DNA of 64,000 nt, taken from positions 1,527,481 to 1,591,480 of the forward strand of contig JAZBQD010000031.1 of assembly GCA_036583965.1 (NCBI GenBank), given 5' to 3'. Source of the DNA: Prunella strophiata (lineage: Eukaryota; Chordata; Aves; Passeriformes; Prunellidae). Shown piece by piece: positions 30,101 to 45,100 of the stretch (within the stretch, counting starts at the first letter, position 1; the number at the start of each line of letters is the position of its first letter). The translations under genes and the position numbers were made by a program. The notes beneath the pieces are model-generated. The model searched no databases. It was given only the letters and a program-made list of their open reading frames with translations, and was not told the origin of the DNA.

Positions 30101-33100
30101 GCCTGAGCTCAGAGAAAGCCCTGGAGATCACACATGCAGAGGTTTTTATAGTAACTATTCCTCAGCAAAACCTGAATGAAGAACCTGCCTTATCCTCCAT
30201 CTCTCCACTGCCCTGCTCCTCACACACACCAAATCCAGTTTCTGGGTGCAGCAAAGCATCTTTAGCAGGACAAAAATTGCTTCAAGGCTGTGCAGCAGCC
30301 TTTTCACAAGCAGGGAGGATCTGTAGAGCCAGTAGTGTAAGCAGAATTAAAACCATGGGCTTTGCCATGTCACTTAAATTTGGATGGTGGTGTCAGGAGA
30401 GAAGGATCATTCCCCTCACCTCTTACTTCCTTGCCTCCTCTTATCCCTTAATTTTTAAATAATTTAATTACTAATTTATTAATTATTTAAGTACCAGGAG
30501 CTCTGATGGCCAGGCCAGGCCAGACACAGGAGGAGTCTCCAACAGATCCAGCCTTGGTTTTACAGCCCCTGCTAAACCAGGGGCCAAGAGCAGGAATTCT
30601 GCAACTGTCAGATCCTTCAGAGGGACAAAAAAATGTGGGGTCAAACACATGGGGTGAAAGGGGAATTGAAATGTGCCTGTGGATTTGTGACCAGCAGGCA
30701 CAGGGAACAAGGCACAGGCACGCTGTAGGCAGGATGGAAATTGGGGAATTTTGCTACTGAGACCTAAAGGAACAAAGGCTTTTCCACCAGAGAACAGCCC
30801 AGAAATGAAGGGCATCTGTGGAACCATTAGTGGGTGATCTGAGTCAGGTCTTCTTGTGCTTTCAGCCTCACATTTGACACAATCCAAGGGTTTTAATTCA
30901 GCTGCTGAGTTAACCCCAACTTCACAGAGCTGTCACTTGCTGGGGATCTCCCACAGCTCTCTCTGGAGCAGATTTTAAGGTCTCATTAACTTCAGTGGAT
31001 AAAGAATCATACCATGAACACCTAAAGATTTTGCTATTATCTTGCAAAAGCCCAGACCTTGGCTTTGGGCTTCCACAGAGCCAGCATCCAGTGAAGAAAT
31101 AAAAGCAGCATGAGTTACAGTCTGCAGTTTAGAGCAATGAATTGAAGCTCTTCTTTCCCATGGACATGTTCCACATGCAGCTACTGGACCAGGGCTCCAG
31201 ACCAGCAGGAGGAACCTTGTCCCCAAAACCTTGTCCCCACACCAGAAAGACACCAACCAACCACCAGGGAATAATTCTGGGTGGGATTCCAATCACCAGC
31301 ACTCACTCTAACCACTCAGCACTAACTCTAACCACTGGTTTTTGCCAACCCTGTGCCAAAAAAGCAGTTTAAGGAGTATTTAAGGAGTGCAATGAAGGAG
31401 ATTTATGGCTGTTTAATGAAGCTCTTCCCCAGGAGCCTGGGAGCAGGCAGGGAACAGTTGTTTGAGGAACTTAAAAAAGGATGGTGGAAAACAAAACCAG
31501 CAGAAGCAGAAATCAGGCTTGGATTTGAATGAAAAATGACAGGTAGGGGAAGCAAGGACATGAAATATCTTCAAAGTAAACGCAGTAAAGCTTGCAGATG
31601 CAAGAGATGAGTCATTTGAAAGACATAAAAACGGCATAAATCAAAATATTCAAATATAGTAACCATTTTATGGGTCAGAATGTCAAGTCAGGATGGGATG
31701 TTGTTGTTGAAGCTGACTGTGAAGAGAGAGCTGAGTGCCTGGCTAGAAAAGTGTTATCTTACAGCCAGCCATCAAAAATGAAAGGAAAAACAAACCTAGA
31801 CATTAATACAGGCAGGCAATGGCAGGCTGGAAGCAGAAAAGCAGATCTGAGTTCCACCTGACTAAATAGGACAACCTGTGGGTAAGACCAACCACAGAAA
31901 AGGTACAGCAAAAAAAAAAAAAAAAAAAAAAAGGCAAAGGAAATGAAGGATAACACATTCCAAGCACAAAAAAGAGAGGAGGAGGGAGGAGAACTCTTTC
32001 AGGCTGAATGGTCAGGAGAGAAGAGACACCAGAGTGAGGTGGGAGACGTTTCTAAGGAGAAAATAAAGGCTGCACTGAGCTCTGCTGATGTAAATCAGGG
32101 AGATTTATCAGCACTGGTTCTGGCTTTGTATGAGGAAAGTTGGTAAAAGCTGGGAAAGAACAGTTTTGGTGAATGTCAAAAGGTGAAGTCCATCTTGGAG
32201 AGAGACTCCAGGCAATTCTGCAGTGAGCTGGGAGCTGGGGCAGGGCTGAGCAGCAGAAGCAAACAGGTTGTATTTCACTTAAACAGGTTGTATTTCATTT
32301 AAACAGGTTGTATTTCATTTACTTCTTGTGAGGCTACAGCACATGGAACCCAGGAGGAATGGTCAGGGAAAAAGGAACACAGAGGTCAGAGAGTGGATAA
32401 TGTGGGGTCACCAAAATGAGCTGAGGGTGGGAAGAAGGACAGAATTCAAAACTCCTTAGTCCCTGAAACACAGAAGGAAGTTGGAAAGGTCAGGTAAAAG
32501 CAAGGAAAAGGAGCCAAGATGAAGCCTCCATAATTATAATGGTTGTTTTCCTAATTCTTCTCCGCAGTATTTCCTGATAATTTCACTTGGTGTCAGGCTG
32601 TGCTTTGTACACTGACACTCTCCTGGCTGGGCTGTGTCCTGAAGAACACAAAATTGAGTATTTGAAAAGCACAGAGCCCTCAGTGAAGTGTCAGCTGCAG
32701 GCACCGAGTGATCCGCACCATTGTTCAGCTGTAATTAAACTGGAGGCACTTTATTTGCTCAGACACTACTGTTTAATTTTATCTGTTTGCTCCAGAAGGT
32801 GTTTTCCATTTTCCCATCTTTCTCCTGTGAGCAGACAATGCCTAACCAATTTCCAGGAAGCAGTCTTTTTTATAATATTTTTTTTTTTTAAGTGAAAGGC
32901 AGATGCTGAGAAGAAATTATTTAAAGTGTAAAGGTTTGCACAATCCCTGGAAGAGCCATTCCAGCCTGATGCCTTGGGACTGTTAAAAACTCTCTCCAAA
33001 CAAAGGCTGCTGTGAGTGTAAATCTCATTATCATACAACAGGCCTGCCTGACCTGCCTTTGCTCCTCGGTGAAGTGATTGAAATATAGACAAGGTCCAGC

Positions 33101-36100
33101 AGTAAAAGTAAATTTCCATTAGTCTGACAGGCCAGGATGTGAATCACTGCAAGTTTTGGGAAGGAAATTTCACTCTACCACAGCATCAGCCTGCACTGAG
33201 TGGAGCCATGCTGAGCCGACCCTTTGGTTTTCAAAAGCTGGAAGAATCCAGGCAGAACTTTGAGCTGGGAAAGGGACTGGGGATGTCAGGAGGGGGCCCT
33301 GATCAGGACTTCACTGCAGCAGCCATTCTCTTATGAGACTTTCAGGTTTACTTCACACACAAATCCCAGCCCTGCAGTAGATCTAGCAATTACTGTTTTT
33401 TCCAGGGTGGATTTCATCATTCCATTTCAGGCTAACATGGTTTTGACAAATAACAAGCCATTGCAAGGTTTCTAGGAGCTATAAAATGCCCTTTTCAATT
33501 GCCACTTGAGCCTGCACAGAACCCCAGGGCTGGTGGGAGCCCATATTAAACAAATGCCCTTTCCTTGCAGTACAGAAATTCCTATATTCAGGAACCCTAA
33601 ACTACTGAAAAGGGAACATTAAGCAGCAAATACTCCCACACCAGGGAGTCCCATCCATCATGTCTGAAATCTGTCTTGCACAACCCACTCAGCAGAAGGG
33701 GAAGCTGCATCCATTTTTTACCAGGACCATGCAGTTCCCTTAAAAAGAAGGAGCAAGATCCTCTTTTGGAGGAGGATTTGCATATCCTGGAGCTGGGGAA
33801 TGGCATCCTGTTAACAGTCCTGAAGCACAGCCTTGCTCTCAGGAGTCTCTTCAGGAGCATCACCACAGACCAAGCAGCTTTTGCAACGAGTTGAGAAGAG
33901 CAGCTTTGGAACCAGGGAAATCCCAGAATGGATTGGGTTGGGAGGAGCTTTAAATCTCATCCAGTGCCACAGCCAGGGACACCTTCCACTATCCCAGGTT
34001 GCTCCAAGCCCCATCCAGCCTGGCCTTGGACACTGCCAGGGATCCAGGGGCAGCCACAGCTTCTCTGGGAATTCTATTCCAGGGCCTCCCCATCCTCACA
34101 GGGAAGAATTTGTCCCCATTATCCCACCTAACCTGCCCTGTGGCAATGGGAAGCCATTCCCCCTTGTCCTGGCACTCCACCCCTTGTCCAAAGTCCCTCT
34201 CCAGCTTTCCTGGAGTCCCCCTTCAGGTGCTGAAAGGTGACTCCAGAGCCTTCTCAGGCTGAACACTCAGCCTGAAGAATCCCTGGATATGGACAATCAC
34301 AAGATATTTTGCCTCCCTGAGCATGGATAGCTCTGAAATTAGGACTCCTGTGGGAATGTAATTGGATGTTATTTGTTAGGGGAGGAGAAAAAAAGGCCAT
34401 TTCTGTCCTTTTCCCAGATTTCTGCTGGACCTCTCCAGTTAAAGGGAATGCAATAGAAACCAATAGCTCACTTTTTCCAAGTTGGTGATGCCACATTTCC
34501 TACAGAGCATCCTCCCTCCCAGCAGCTTTGGGAAGTGCAGGGAGAGCTGGAATCCAGTCCCTTCAGAGGCTGACACAAGGGACAGGCTCTCACACAAAGG
34601 CTCAGCTCCACCTCTGAGTTTAGGTGGAAACCCAAAGCTTCAGTGGAATTTGAGTGGAATTTGCTGGCTCCCTGCACTCTGAACTCAGGATTGGTTTCAT
34701 GCTGGTGAATTGAAGCCAGGTTTCACCAGTCTTAGGTTTAACAGGATCCAATAAATATGTAAATCTCCCAAACAATTAAATATACATGCCAAGATGGAGC
34801 TGCAGCCAAGCCTATTTTGTAATTAAAGCCCTCCAAGCAGTGGGCTGGGCAGGCTCCTCACAGAAATGGTGTGAAGTGGTGGCAGTGGGTGTTGTGGGCT
34901 GGCTGAGGGATTTGTTATGTGGGTCCCAGTTCTGAAATTCATATTTGGCTCAACTAAAGGATGCTTCCTCCTTCTACACTCCCATGAAAAGTCACTCAAT
35001 ATTCCAGTTTCTAAAGGGCAGTAATGCCTGTATGCAAAAAGCCACTGTCACCTTTGATCCAAGGACACATTTGTGCTGATTGGATTGTCAAAAAAATATT
35101 TTAAGCTCATGTCTGTCAGAATATGGGTCACCCTTCGTAATATGGGTACATGTGGATTTGACTTACAGGGTTAATAAATCATTAATAGATGTTGTGGGGA
35201 TAAGTAATCCACATTTTAGATGGCTACAAGCAATCCATTAACCTGCTGGGCTCCTGCAGCCTGTAGGAATTAACCATTTATGGAAATTGGTGGAATACAA
35301 ATGAGCTTTTTAACTGCTTCTTTACCATGACTGAAAACTGAGCCTTAATGGGAAGGGTGTTTCTACCAGCAGGTGAATTTGGGGAAGGAGAAAGACTACT
35401 CCTGGCTACTAACTCCTAGATTCTCTGGATCCTTTCCATGGTCCTGGGGCACTAATTCAAACTGCTCTGCCTAAAACTTCCTCATATTTAAACTGGAGGT
35501 GACTGGTTGCTTCACTCATGGCAGAGATCACTGTTTGTCTTGTGGGATGGGGTTTTCTTGCAAAGGACAACTCACCTGAACACAGTTTCTGCTTGCTCAC
35601 AATCACAGAATCATGAAATGGTTTGAGTTGGAAGGAACCTTAAAGCTCATCCCACTCCAATCCTGGCACCTTCCACTATCCCAGGTGCTCCAGCCTGGCT
35701 TTGGACACTTCCAGGGATCTAGGGAATTCCCACAGTTTCTCTGGGAATTCCAGCCCAGCCCCTCCCCACCCTCCCAACCAGGAATTCCTTCCCAAGATCC
35801 CACCCTAATCTGCCCTTTCCCAGTGGGAAGCCATTCCCTGCGTCCTGTCCCTCCATCCCTTGTCCCAAGTCTCTCTTCAGCTCTCCTGGAGTCCCTTTAG
35901 GCATTGGAAGGCTCTGAGGTCTCTTCTCCAGGCTGAAATGTTTTTTTTTTTTTTTGTTTGCCAGCTCTCTCAGGCAGCCAGTGGGGATTTTTTAGTTCCC
36001 ATTAGTTTACAGAGTGAAATTATTGCTCAAAAATGGTTCTTTCCTAGCTCTCCAGCTGACAGAATGTGCTTTACATTATGAGAGTCAACTGTAAATACCA

Positions 36101-39100
36101 GCCACAAGACATCTTAAGGATAAATACCTTTAGTTCTGAGGCTGCACCTCCAGTCCTGAGGACAGTTCTGGATGACTCAGGACAAGAAGGACATTGAGGG
36201 GCTGGAGCATGTCCAGGGAAGGGAACAGAGCTGGGGAAGGGGCTGGAGCACCAGGAGGGGCTGAGGGAGCTGGGAAAGGGGCTCAGCCTGGAGAAAAGGA
36301 AGCTCAGGGGGGACCTTGTGGCTCTGCACAACTCCCTGACAGGAGGGGGCAGCCAGGGGAAGTTGAGCTCTGCTCCCAGGGAACAGGGACAGGATGAGAG
36401 GAAATGGCCTCGAGTAGCACCAGAGGAGGTTTAGGTTTGATATTGGAAACAACTCCCTCATGGAAAGGGAGGTGGAGGAGTCCCCACCCCTGGAAGTGGC
36501 ACTCAAGGCCAACCACAGCGGTGGCACTGGCCGACAACTCAACTCGATGACCTTAAAAACCCTTTCCAACCACAACAACTCCTGCCATTCCACACCTTCC
36601 CAGAGGCTGCTGAGCTGGAATGTGGCTGGGTGAGCAGGAACCACCCCCCACCATGCCCATTCCCCTGCCCTGCAGGGACTCACGTCGGGCATGATCTCGA
36701 TCTTCTCGTAGCGGCGCTTGTAGGGCAGCGTGAGCACCTCGGCGCGGCGGTAGGACATGGCCGGCGGCTGGCAGTCGATCATCAGGTCCGTGCGGTGGGA
36801 CTGCGTGGGAGGGGGCTGCGTGTACTGCTCGGGGCACACCACGTGCAGGGGCTGCAACACAGCAGGGAGGAACTGCCATCAGCACCACAAGGAACTGCTC
36901 CAGGAGCTGGAGATGGGTGCAGTGGTGACCCGCCCGGAATTTGTGTCTTATCGCCACTTTGAGATCATACTTGCCACAAGGAGAGAAAATAATAGAAATA
37001 TTAAATAGGGTTTTCTCCCAAATCCTTGCCAGATTAACTAGAAGGAAATGGCAACAGTGGTGGAGACAATCCCAAGTGTCAACATGTGGGGCTGCAGAAA
37101 CCTCAGCCGTAAATAATCAAGGCTGCAAGAACAATTCCTGGAGTTTTCCAGCAATATGTCTTATCACCACTTTGATATCATACTTGCCACAAGGAGAGAA
37201 AAAAAAAATTAAATAGGGTTTTCTCTCATATCCTTGCCAGATAAACTGGAAGGAGTGGTGGAGACAATCCCAATGTCAACATGTGGAGCTGCAGAAACCT
37301 CAGCCGTCAATAATCAAGGCTGCAAGAACAACACCTGGAGTTTTCCAGCAATATGTCTTATTGCCACTTTAATATCATACTTGCCACAAGGAGAGAAAAT
37401 AATAGAAATATTAAATAGGGTTTTCTCCCAAATCCTTGCCAGATCCTTGCCAGCTAAACTGGAAGGAGTGGTGGAGACAATCCCAATGTCAACATGTGGG
37501 GCTGCAGAAACCTCGGCCGTCAATAATCAAGGCTGCAAGAACAACTCCTGGAGTTTTCCAGCAATATGTCTTATTGCCACTTTGATATCATACTTGCCAC
37601 AAGGAGAGAAAATAATAGAAATATTAAATAGGGTTTTCTCCCAAATCCTTGCCAGATTAACTGGAAGGAGTGGTGAAGACAATCCCAATGTCAACATGTG
37701 GAGCTGCAGAAACCTCGGCCGTCAATAATCAAGGCTGCAAGAACAACTCCTGGAGTTTTCCAGCAATATGTCTTATTGCCACTTTAATATCATACTTGCC
37801 ACAAGGAGAGAAAATAATAGAAATATTAAATAGGGTTTTCTCCCAAATCCTTGCCAGATTAACTGGAAGGAAATGGCAACAGTGGTGGAGACAATCCCAA
37901 TGTCAGCATGTGGGGCTGCAGAAACCTCGGCCGTCAATAATCAAGGCTGCAAGAACAACTTCTGGAGTTTTCCAGCAATATGTCTTATTGCCACTTTGAG
38001 ATCATACTTGCCACAAGGAGAGAGAATAATAAAAATGTTAAATAGGGTTTTCTCCCAAATCCTTGCCAGATAAACTGGAAGGAAATGGCAAAAGTGGTGG
38101 AGACAATCCCAATGTCAGCATGTGGGGCTGCAGAAACCTTGGCTGTCAATAATCAAGGCTGCAAGAACAACTTCTGGAGTTTTCCAGCAATATGTCTTAT
38201 TGCCACTTTAATATCATACTTGCCACAAGGAGAGAAAATAATAGAAATATTAAATAGGGTTTTCTCCCAAATCCTTGCCAGCTAAACTGGAAGGAGTGGT
38301 GGAGACAATCCCAAGTGTCAGCATGTGGGGCTGCAGAAACCTCAGCTGTAAATAATCAAGGCTGCAAGAACAACTCCTGGAGTTTTCCAGCAATATGTCT
38401 TATTGCCACTTTGATATCATACTTGCCACAAGGAGAGAAAATAATAGAAATATTAAATAGGGTTTTCTCCCAAATCCTTGCCAGATTAACTGGAAGGAGT
38501 GGTGAAGACAATCCCAATGTCAGCATGTGGAGCTGCAGAAACCTCGGCCGTCAATAATCAAGGCTGCAAGAACAACTCCTGGAGCTTTCCAGCAATATGT
38601 CTTATTGCCACTTTGATATCATACTTGCCACAAGGAGAGAAAAAAATATTAAATAGGGTTTTCTCCCATATCCTTGCCAGATTAACTGGAAGGAAATGGT
38701 AACAGTGGTGGAGACAATCCCAATGTCAACATGTGGGGCTGCAGAAACCTCGGCCGTCAATAATCAAGGCTGCAAGAACAACTCCTGGAGCTTTCCAGCA
38801 ATATGTCTTATTGCCACTTTAATATCATACTTGCCACAAGGAGAGAAAATAATAGAAATATTAAATAGGGTTTTCTCCCATATCCTTGCCAGATTAACTG
38901 GAAGGAAATGGCAACAGTGGTGGAGACAATCCCAAGTGTCAACATGTGGAGCTGCAGAAACCTCGGCCATCAGTATTCAAGGCTGCAAGAACAACTTCTG
39001 GAGTTTTCCAGCAATATGTCTTATTGTCACTTTAATATCATACTTGCCACAAGGAGAGAAAAAAAAAAAAAAATTAAATAGGGTTTTCTCCCAAATCCTT

Positions 39101-42100
39101 GCCAGATTAACTGGAAGGAAATGGTAACAGTGGTGAAGACAATCCCAATGTCAACATGTGGGGCTGCAGAAACCTCGGCCGTCAGTAATCAAGGCTGCAA
39201 AAACAACTCCTGGAGCTTTCCAGCAATATGTTAACAAAGCCTAAACAGGCTGGTTGCCACTGCAGGGTTTAAGGAAGCCAAAGGAGAAGCCAGTGGTTCT
39301 GCAAGCTGCCCTGGAGACAGCACAACACACCAGCAGTAACATGAAGATGTTTATGCAAAGCCAGGCAGAGGCAGCTCTATCAGCTTGCAGCGACAAGCCA
39401 GGTTGCAGAACAATGAGATAAAGTGATGCAGGCATTTTTAGGAGGTTTGGAAGAATGTGTATTTCAGAGTTCAGCAAGACAGAACACAGGGAAATACTCA
39501 GCCAGAAAAAAATCTGGTTATTATTTTAATTGTGTCATGAGTCAGAAAGCAAATTTAAGTAGAAACAAATGGGATGGGCCACTAAAGCCCCAAAAAGTCA
39601 AGAGGGAAACAGCAGATACCACAAGAACTCTCTTTTACTTAGACCTTTCCTAAAGCAGAGCTCAATGCTGTGTCCTCTTCAAGGAAAAAAGGATCTGGGG
39701 TGTTGTCTCCATTTTTGTTTAATGCAATATTTTCGCATAATTCACTTATTTAATCTCAGCTGTGTGAAGAAATGTAAGAAAAGGCAGCAGAAAATTCAGT
39801 ACCTGGACTTCTTTGAGTAACTTAGACACCTGAATAAAGTTGAGTCTCGTGTCAATGGGGCAGTAAACACATTTCATTGCCAAGGGCTGATACGGAGCCA
39901 GGGCATCCAGGTAAGAGAAATCAGGTTCTGGAAAGAGAAATGTTGAAAACACTCAAAGTCCAGTAACAACAAAAATGGCCCTAATTCCTCTCTAATTCCA
40001 GTTCAGTCAGAACTGTTACTCAATGTTAATTCTGTTACAGATCTCTCTTCCCTTCCTCCTTCCCCCATCCATTATTTTCAATTAATTTGATGAAAATTAC
40101 GCCCACAATTAGTCTTACCTTAATCAAGCAACAGAGCAATACTGTTTCATTTGAACACATTATTGCATGATTTTTAGAACAAATTTAATCAAGCCAAAAA
40201 CAACATCTCTTATTTTTAATCAGATCCTGTAAAGGAAGGCAAAGTGTAGACATTTTGAGTCTTATAAGGTGATTCAGATGGCAAGTTGGTTCTCACCATA
40301 ACAAAAATGCAGCATAAAGATGATATCTTGATGTATAAATATATATATATTTATTCTTTTGAATCTAAGAGCCAGGTTTAGACTGGTGGGAAACCAAGGC
40401 TCTTTTATTAGAAAGGATTAGAGGTTTGCCAGGGAAAAGTCATGCACTGAATGGGGTTTTAATCTCACAGAGAGCAATAAAATATTGAGAATACTACAGA
40501 AAAAGATTTTTTTTTTTTGGTGAATGACAAATGTAGATCTCAGGTGACACAGTGTAGGATACAGGTAGCCTCTTGATTCTGGGGGTCATCAACTAATGGT
40601 GGAAAAGATTATGCCATCTCTATCTCTCTGATAATTGTGGGATAGATGGGACAAAGGGAATGCTGGAAAAAAAGGAACTAGTATTAGTTTGATAAGTACA
40701 GAATGGGAAAAGAGAAGGGGATGCATGAAAGTCTCATCTGCTGGATTATCCTGAACCACAGGGCCTCAAAGGACACCAGGCAGAGCAAAGTGCAGTTCAA
40801 GCCTGGCTGGAACACAGCAGGAGGAATTCTCTGGGACCTGCTGAGGCTGTGAAAGGATGAACTTAAAGGAAGCTGAAATTCAAAGCCTCCAGTCCAGATT
40901 TAAAGAGCCATCTAGGATATTCTGACAGGGCAGCAGAGCAGAGCACTGGTTGGATTTCTCGTGCAGACAGCAAGAAAAAATCTCCTTCAAACCTTAGCAG
41001 AGGAAGTTCAGCACCAGTGTGACATCCAACAAAAAGACAAGTTAATTGCTCACCTAAAAATCTCAAAATCTCCAAATCTGCTGCTGGCTAAGCAGCACTG
41101 AGCACCACGTGGGGATATTTACCCTGAGAGAACAGAACATGGCACCAGGCAATGATACAAATGTTTGGAACTGTCAAAGGAATAATTTCCCCAAGTTTAA
41201 AGCAATTGTCAGAGTAGCTGCCTGGGAACATTAAAGGGAGAAATATTAACAAAAAATGAGTGTTGTACAAGGACGTGTACATGAAGCCATGAATCCACAA
41301 ACATGGAGTAAAATTACACTGGGCAAAAAGCCACGTTATTAAAAGCAGATGTGGTGGTGGCAATGAAACAAAGCCTAAAAATATCAATGTAAAAATGGCA
41401 TTTTATGTCAGTTAAGTTTAATAGCAATGAATAGAAATTCAAAAATAGGAATACTGAGAAAGTTGGTAGTTGAAGAATGTTCAGTGATCAGTTAGGGTTA
41501 AATGACAAGGCATTTTAAAAGTCATTAAGGGAAAACAGAAAGCCTAAGTCAGGCAGAGGTTCTCTGCTAGAGATGTACCATGAAATTGTAAAAATTAAGT
41601 TTAAAAGTTAGCAGAAGGGAGGTTTTCCATCCCATCTGGGATTATGGAGGACACAGAGATTTGGGGCAGTAGCTATTCAGCATTTCTCAATCAGCAGGTT
41701 CAGAGAATGTACAAACATGGAGTTCTGGTCTAGGAATCCCATATAAAATCCAGTCCAAAGCCTCTCTGAACTCCTAATAAGGACAGGAGAGCCTTGGAAA
41801 AGGGAGAAATTCTAGGGAAGAAATCCTAACATGGGACTTGGGAGATTTAGAATGTTAAAAACACAATTTGAGCTGAGCTCACTGGGAACTCATGTGACAC
41901 ACAGTTTTGCTGTTTTGAAACCACCCAAAATCCCAAAGTCACCTGTCTGGAGGCAGCAAGTGCTTGTCAAGGACACATATTGACTTTTCCTGACAGAATT
42001 ACAGGTCTTTAGCTTCCCCCCCAAGACTCCTGATTTACTGCTGTGTGACACTGAGTTATAAAACCTTCCACTGTACAGCACTGACGTGCATGAGCTGGTT

Positions 42101-45100
42101 TTAACACCTCCCAGGGAGCTGGTTTTTAAAGGAGACTTCTTTATACCGTGTCTTCTCCTAGAATTTCTTTGTGGCTCAGTGGTATTCGATATTTTTAATC
42201 AATAATCTCCTCACTAGTGCTCCAGCAGTAATGTCTGCAGGTGACACCAGCCAGCAGAGCAGCACCACAGTTCCCTCACAGCCAGGTCCTGGCTGCTGGC
42301 TGCTTTAATTTATATTCTTGTCATTGTTGTTTTTACATTACAGATTGGAAATATGGAGACTGACTAGTTCCTGTGGGCTGAACAAGCAGTGTTCATTAAC
42401 AATGCAGGATGGTCTGGAGTTTAAAGGTTCTAATTATCAGAAACCAGGAGTTTTTCAAAGGAAAATCTACAGCATCATCTGCTCTCACACACTGCTCCAG
42501 TGGACTGGGGCTCTTTCAGATCCATGGGAGATTTTAGGTTAAAACAGAAAAGTAATTAAATAATGGAAATCGGTGTCATCAGTAAAGGTGCTTCAGATTT
42601 TCACTGGAACTAAGACCAGGAGAATTTAATCTGCTAAGAATTTCTATAGACATAGAACCATTTAGGTTGGGAAAAAAAATCTTTAAGGTCATCAAGTCTA
42701 ACTGCCAAACCCAACACTAAACCCTGTGTTTTGTTCCACCTGAGACAACCACAAGGAAAATAGTCCTAGGACCTAGACAGTCATAAGGCAGTAGGACTTA
42801 TGGATAGTCCATAAGTCCATAAAAGCTATGAAAAGCCAGAATTTAGGAAAAAAACACCACAAGCATCTGGAATCACTGTGCACTCCAAGGTCACCCCACT
42901 AAAGCAGCTCTCAACTGGAGTTCCACTAAGTACAAACTGGAATGAATCTCCAAGACCATGACCTGCTGCACCCCCAGGTTGTCAGGAGTGACATTTCCAT
43001 GCCTTAACAACCTGCCAGGGCCAGGCTCTGACAGAAGTGCTCAATTGCCTCAGCTCACTGAAGGATTGGGATCTCACACAGAAAGGTCAATTGCCTCTCC
43101 TTACAGAAGACACAGAGGAAGAGTTCCTGCCATTAAAGGCCAGTTCCTGACACCCTGGGCAGCACATTCACAACGTGATTAATGCCACTGGCTCCCTGGG
43201 GATTCATGGAATACACACCCCAGCAAAGGCTCTGCAAATTCTGGCTTAATTGAAGTCCTGACTGGAGTAAAATTCACTGTTTTCAGACAATGCATATATC
43301 CACCTTGCAATTTTACCCAATTACTGTAATTAGGGCATGTCTCCTGAACTGCCTCAAAGGTCAGGAGGGATGGGCCCTGCAGCAGCTGTACCTTTAGTGC
43401 TGTGGTACCTTGCACCATTTCCCAGCACAGAAACAGTCTGGATTTAAGTTCCCTGCAGGAACTTCCTCCCCTCCCATTGAATAGGGTTAATTATACACTA
43501 AAAATATCCCCAAATTGGCTTAACAGTATCATGATACTGTCACACTTTTTGGTGCCAATATTGTGAAAGGGACTTGCTTGTCACTAGCCTCGAGTCTACA
43601 GTTAAAAAAAGAAAGAAGAAAGAAATAACCCTTTCCCAGCCCTCTTTTCTTCAGGTTTTGTGCTTTCCAGCAGCTTTCCTATTCACTACAAACTGGAGGA
43701 AAATAAACTTAACAGTGGGACTCCATCCCACTCTTGCTGTGGGAACAGGTTTGATTTGTTCCTCAGAGCTCTCTTCCCTAGTTCTAATTACTTTGTCCAA
43801 AAATTCCACACCTTTTTTACCTGGCTGTCATATAGAGCATACCTCCCATTATACCAGAGCTCCTTAGACACAAAATCAGGAGTAAGGACCTAAAGGATTA
43901 TTGTTTGCCTTCTCAGATGAGGGACAATGCCCACTGCAGGGCTCTGTCTGGGTGACACATCAGGATCAAATACACCTGCACAGAACTTCAGCTCCAGGGA
44001 AAGCCTTGAAGGATTTTTAATCAGGGTCAGCACTAGAAACAGATGGAGAGAAGTGAAGGAACTTAAAACACCTGTTGAGCACTGAGAAAGGAAACAGCTC
44101 CCCTGGGGAATGAGCCAGAGCTCTACCTTCAGCTACAAATGTGTCTGCCAGCCTAAAACCATCTGAACAAAGCTCAGCTCAAAGGCAGGAACAGCTCAGA
44201 TGCCTGTGCCAGCTCTGTGTGGGGTGCACACTTCTGGGACAGCAGAGAGGACAGAAACCTCTTCAGAAACACTGAAAGATGAAAAGGCAGGAGAAGGGAT
44301 GAGGAAAGGTTTGTGGTTCCACTGGAATATGGAGAAGAAGTGTTTCTCCTTTCTGACCAGCATCCATTAGGTCTTGCCTGGGTTTAACTTGCAGCCAGCT
44401 GCTTTTAATTCAAAAATTAATTTCCTGTAGGCATTTTAACTGCTGTGCATAACAAAGATTTTGCTCAGACGTGGCAGGAATGGACTCTGCATGGCAAAGG
44501 TTGGCTCTGCAGGGCTGCACTGAATTAAATGGCACAATAATTACATTTGTCCCTGCAGCCAGTCCTGGGGCCTTAATTTAGATAAGCTTCTACTGAAGTG
44601 AAAAACTTCTGTCCCAGAACAAATGAGTAAAGCCCCAAGGATGTGGCCACACTTAACCAGAGTGCACAAACTGTGATCTGATAATGATATATCAGCACTT
44701 TACTTACCTGTGAATATAACAGTGTTCAAGCTGGATTTTCCCCACAGCTCCATGAAATGCACCACATCCCCAAATCTGAGAGAGGGATGCCCAGTGAACA
44801 CAACACAGGGCTGCTTGAAGTCATTGCTGAAGTCTCCATGGATGCTGGGATAATGCTTCAGTTTGTTTGTCTGAATGAGCTAAAAGAAAAACAAAAATCC
44901 AGACAGTGCAACTTTTCATGCCTCTGTGCTTGAGTGTGCTTATTTACATGAGATTATAAATGTTCTACAATTTATTCCTAACTCATCAGAGAGTCCCTTA
45001 GATTTTTCCAACACATTTAGTCATGACTGTCATAAATGTTATGAAAAGGAAGTCAGAGCATGGGGCCAGGGGCCTCCAAGTCCCTGCTCTCACTTCTTTG

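Larger units (their letters stand above)
26155..36683 (-). other. INTS9: Long INTS9 intron (10.5 kb)
   Basis: No exon was found. It holds an old CR1 (29125-29895), three younger CR1 fragments (33917, 35601, 36150), an A-run (31910-31932) and a 3 x 20-bp repeat (32261-32320). The stretches 26.2-29.1, 29.9-33.9 and 34.3-35.6 kb show no other recognisable feature. Confidence 0.8.

Noticed and set aside
31910..31932. poly(A) run as the tail of a retrocopy
   Set aside because: No gene-like or SINE body precedes it and no flanking target-site duplication could be defined.
36941..39127. Series of 62-164 codon frames containing [20 protein letters not shown]
   Set aside because: They repeat once per satellite unit and break with each unit indel. 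There is no start context, splice logic or homology that I recognise.
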